Shown here: positions 5,385 to 6,482 of the stretch, one piece after another
How positions within the stretch are numbered: position 1 is the stretch's first letter
Layout of the letters: each line of letters begins with the position of its first letter
Source: Micavibrio sp.
GTDB lineage: Bacteria > Pseudomonadota > Alphaproteobacteria > Micavibrionales > Micavibrionaceae
Reading direction: 5' to 3'
Length of the DNA: 6,482 nt
Assembly: GCA_027066695.1 (NCBI GenBank)
Contig: JAMONE010000218.1
Span: 1-6,482, forward strand
Position numbers and translations under genes: made by a program
Notes under the pieces: model-generated
Told to the model about the DNA's origin: nothing
Databases searched by the model: none
Seen by the model: the letters and a program-made list of their open reading frames with translations, nothing else

Positions 5385-5432
5385 TGTTCATTGAAAGGCT
5401 TTTGTAAATCATTGGTGAATATATGTCAATAA

Positions 5433-6308
5433 TTATATCTGATTCCTAAACCATGTTACCTGCTGTTTTGCGTATTGTCTTGTGCGGGCTTGGGATTGTT
5501 CAATGGCTTCATTTTTGCTCATCTCGCCCTTAATATAGGAGAGGAGCGGGCGGTAGCCTAATGCTTTGACCAAAGCTACGTTGCCCCGAATATCGCCATT
5601 TTCAATGAGTTGGTTGAATTGCTCAACCTCTTCCAGAATTCCGTTATCCATCATCCATAAAAAGCGATCATTACAGCGTTGATGTTGAACGGGGCGTTCG
5701 GGAATAATGATCTCTATATCAAATTCCCAATTATCGGGCGGGGATAGAAGCGGGAGTTTTTGCCATTCGGATAAGCTCTTGCCCGTGGCTTGCAATACTT
5801 CCCAAGCTCGCACTAGCCGCGCAGTATGGAAGGGGTGAAAACGCTGCGCCATTATCGGATCATGTTTTGCCAGCATCTCGTGAAAAGCAGGGTTGCCAAG
5901 CTCCTCTTGCTTTTTCACTGCGGCATTGCGAATTTTTTGCGGAATATCGGGCATTGGTGATAATCCGTGAGTTAGAGCCTTAATATAAAGACCAGTACCG
6001 CCAACGATTATAGGGGGTTTGCCTTGCTCTAGCAGTTCATGGATTATCGGCTCAACAATCTCGCGCCAAGTCCCCGCCGAGCAGGTATCATTCGGGTGCA
6101 AATGGCTGTAGAGCAAGTGCGGTGCTTGCCTTAAATCACTTTCGGGAGGCTGCGCCGTTAGGGTTTTCAGGCCGTCATATATCTGCATGGAATCGCAGTT
6201 GATAATAACGCCGCCCGTTTGCTTTGCCAGCTCAAGCGCACGCGCAGACTTACCGCTCGCCGTTGGCCCTGCGATGATGTGTATTATATGTTTTTGCTTT
6301 TCTGTCAT
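5433..6308 (-). CDS. miaA: tRNA dimethylallyltransferase (tRNA A37 isopentenyltransferase)
   Basis: MiaA transfers a dimethylallyl group from dimethylallyl diphosphate to N6 of adenosine 37 in tRNAs that read codons starting with U, which supports anticodon pairing. The 291 residues are a normal length. The P-loop GPTASGKS is at 14-21. DSMQIYDGL (39-47) holds the conserved aspartate proposed as general base, and the DSMQIY...LTAQP form is typical of alphaproteobacteria. GGTGLYI is at 103-109, followed by KALGYRPLL in the second half. ARTRQYAKQQVTWFR (274-288) is the C-terminal tRNA- and substrate-binding motif. The ATG at 6308 puts the P-loop at the usual distance from the N-terminus, yet there is no Shine-Dalgarno sequence, and the best promoter would start the mRNA within a few bases of the ATG. 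It is convergent with asnB and appears monocistronic. In many bacteria hfq follows miaA; here the downstream side is a repeat-filled spacer. Confidence 0.95.
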   Translation of the reverse strand: MTEKQKHIIHIIAGPTASGKSARALELAKQTGGVIINCDSMQIYDGLKTLTAQPPESDLRQAPHLLYSHLHPNDTCSAGTWREIVEPIIHELLEQGKPPIIVGGTGLYIKALTHGLSPMPDIPQKIRNAAVKKQEELGNPAFHEMLAKHDPIMAQRFHPFHTARLVRAWEVLQATGKSLSEWQKLPLLSPPDNWEFDIEIIIPERPVQHQRCNDRFLWMMDNGILEEVEQFNQLIENGDIRGNVALVKALGYRPLLSYIKGEMSKNEAIEQSQARTRQYAKQQVTWFRNQI

Positions 6309-6316
6309 AGCGGGAG

Positions 6317-6345
6317 ATTATAAGCATAATATAAGAATATGAGAA
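6317..6345 (-). promoter_or_regulatory. miaA promoter giving a nearly leaderless mRNA
   Basis: Read on the minus strand, TTCTCA (6345-6340, 4 of 6 matches) and a perfect TATAAT (6322-6317) are separated by 17 bases. The -10 ends only eight bases before the miaA ATG at 6308, so the start point should fall at about 6311-6308, leaving zero to three leader bases. The absence of a Shine-Dalgarno sequence in front of this ATG agrees with that. Confidence 0.55.
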
Positions 6346-6423
6346 GGGTGATTAGTGATGTGCCCCTAGATTTGTAGACACCTTATTGCTTCGAATTGTG
6401 TTGTTGCTCAAAATTTATAGGCG

Positions 6424-6438
6424 ACAACATATTGTTGT
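6424..6438. promoter_or_regulatory. ACAACA-TAT-TGTTGT palindrome, operator-like
   Basis: A perfect 6-base inverted repeat with a 3-base spacer, of the size and symmetry of a dimeric repressor site. It lies upstream of miaA and of whatever gene starts beyond the right edge. No regulator gene is visible and the site matches no operator I can name. Confidence 0.3.
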
Positions 6439-6451
6439 TACCATGTTTTCT

Positions 6452-6480
6452 TTTAGGATTATAGAACATTTCTATATAAT
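6452..6480 (+). promoter_or_regulatory. Possible promoter reading out of the window, with a palindrome in its spacer
   Basis: A perfect TATAAT (6475-6480) has a poor -35 (TTTAGG, 6452-6457) at 17 bases. The spacer contains TATAGAA-CAT-TTCTATA (6460-6476), a perfect 7-base inverted repeat overlapping the -10. Its arms are the same as the tips of repeats A and C, so it is either an operator or a minimal copy of that element. The downstream gene is not in the window. Confidence 0.3.
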
Positions 6481-6482
6481 CA

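Overview
The window reads as chromosomal DNA of an alphaproteobacterium with moderate to low G+C. The main evidence is a short DnaA-like ATPase of the HdaA type with an N-terminal clamp-binding motif and no DNA-binding domain, and a MiaA with the alphaproteobacterial form of its substrate loop. Gammaproteobacterial features are absent. Intergenic spaces are rich in small palindromic repeats, including a GTCATTGCGAG-type element, as in Rickettsia and several other alphaproteobacteria. I cannot name the genus.

Layout. Bases 1-576 hold the C-terminal two thirds of murB (peptidoglycan precursor synthesis). In most alphaproteobacteria murB is followed by ddl and ftsQ. Here it is followed by a sigma70-like promoter (580-609) and two A+T-rich genes of unknown function (648-1040 and 1047-1853) that are paralogues of each other. 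A 326-base spacer then holds three palindromic or repeat structures. Next comes hdaA (2180-2872), a regulator of replication initiation, whose last codons form a hairpin. A small convergent gene of unknown function (3130-2909, minus strand) is divergent from asnB (3217-5145), a glutamine-hydrolysing asparagine synthetase. The 287-base spacer after asnB holds a repeat hairpin, a likely terminator and a 60-base palindrome. Last is miaA (6308-5433, minus strand), a tRNA-modifying enzyme with a promoter so close that its mRNA should be nearly leaderless. The right edge holds two short palindromes and a possible promoter for a gene beyond the window.

The recognisable genes are unrelated housekeeping functions (cell wall, replication control, asparagine supply, tRNA modification), each apparently its own transcription unit. 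They do not form a pathway. The least explained parts are the paralogous gene pair downstream of murB, and a family of TATAGAA/TTCTATA-tipped hairpins. Two of its members lie just behind stop codons and share an exact 19-base word.
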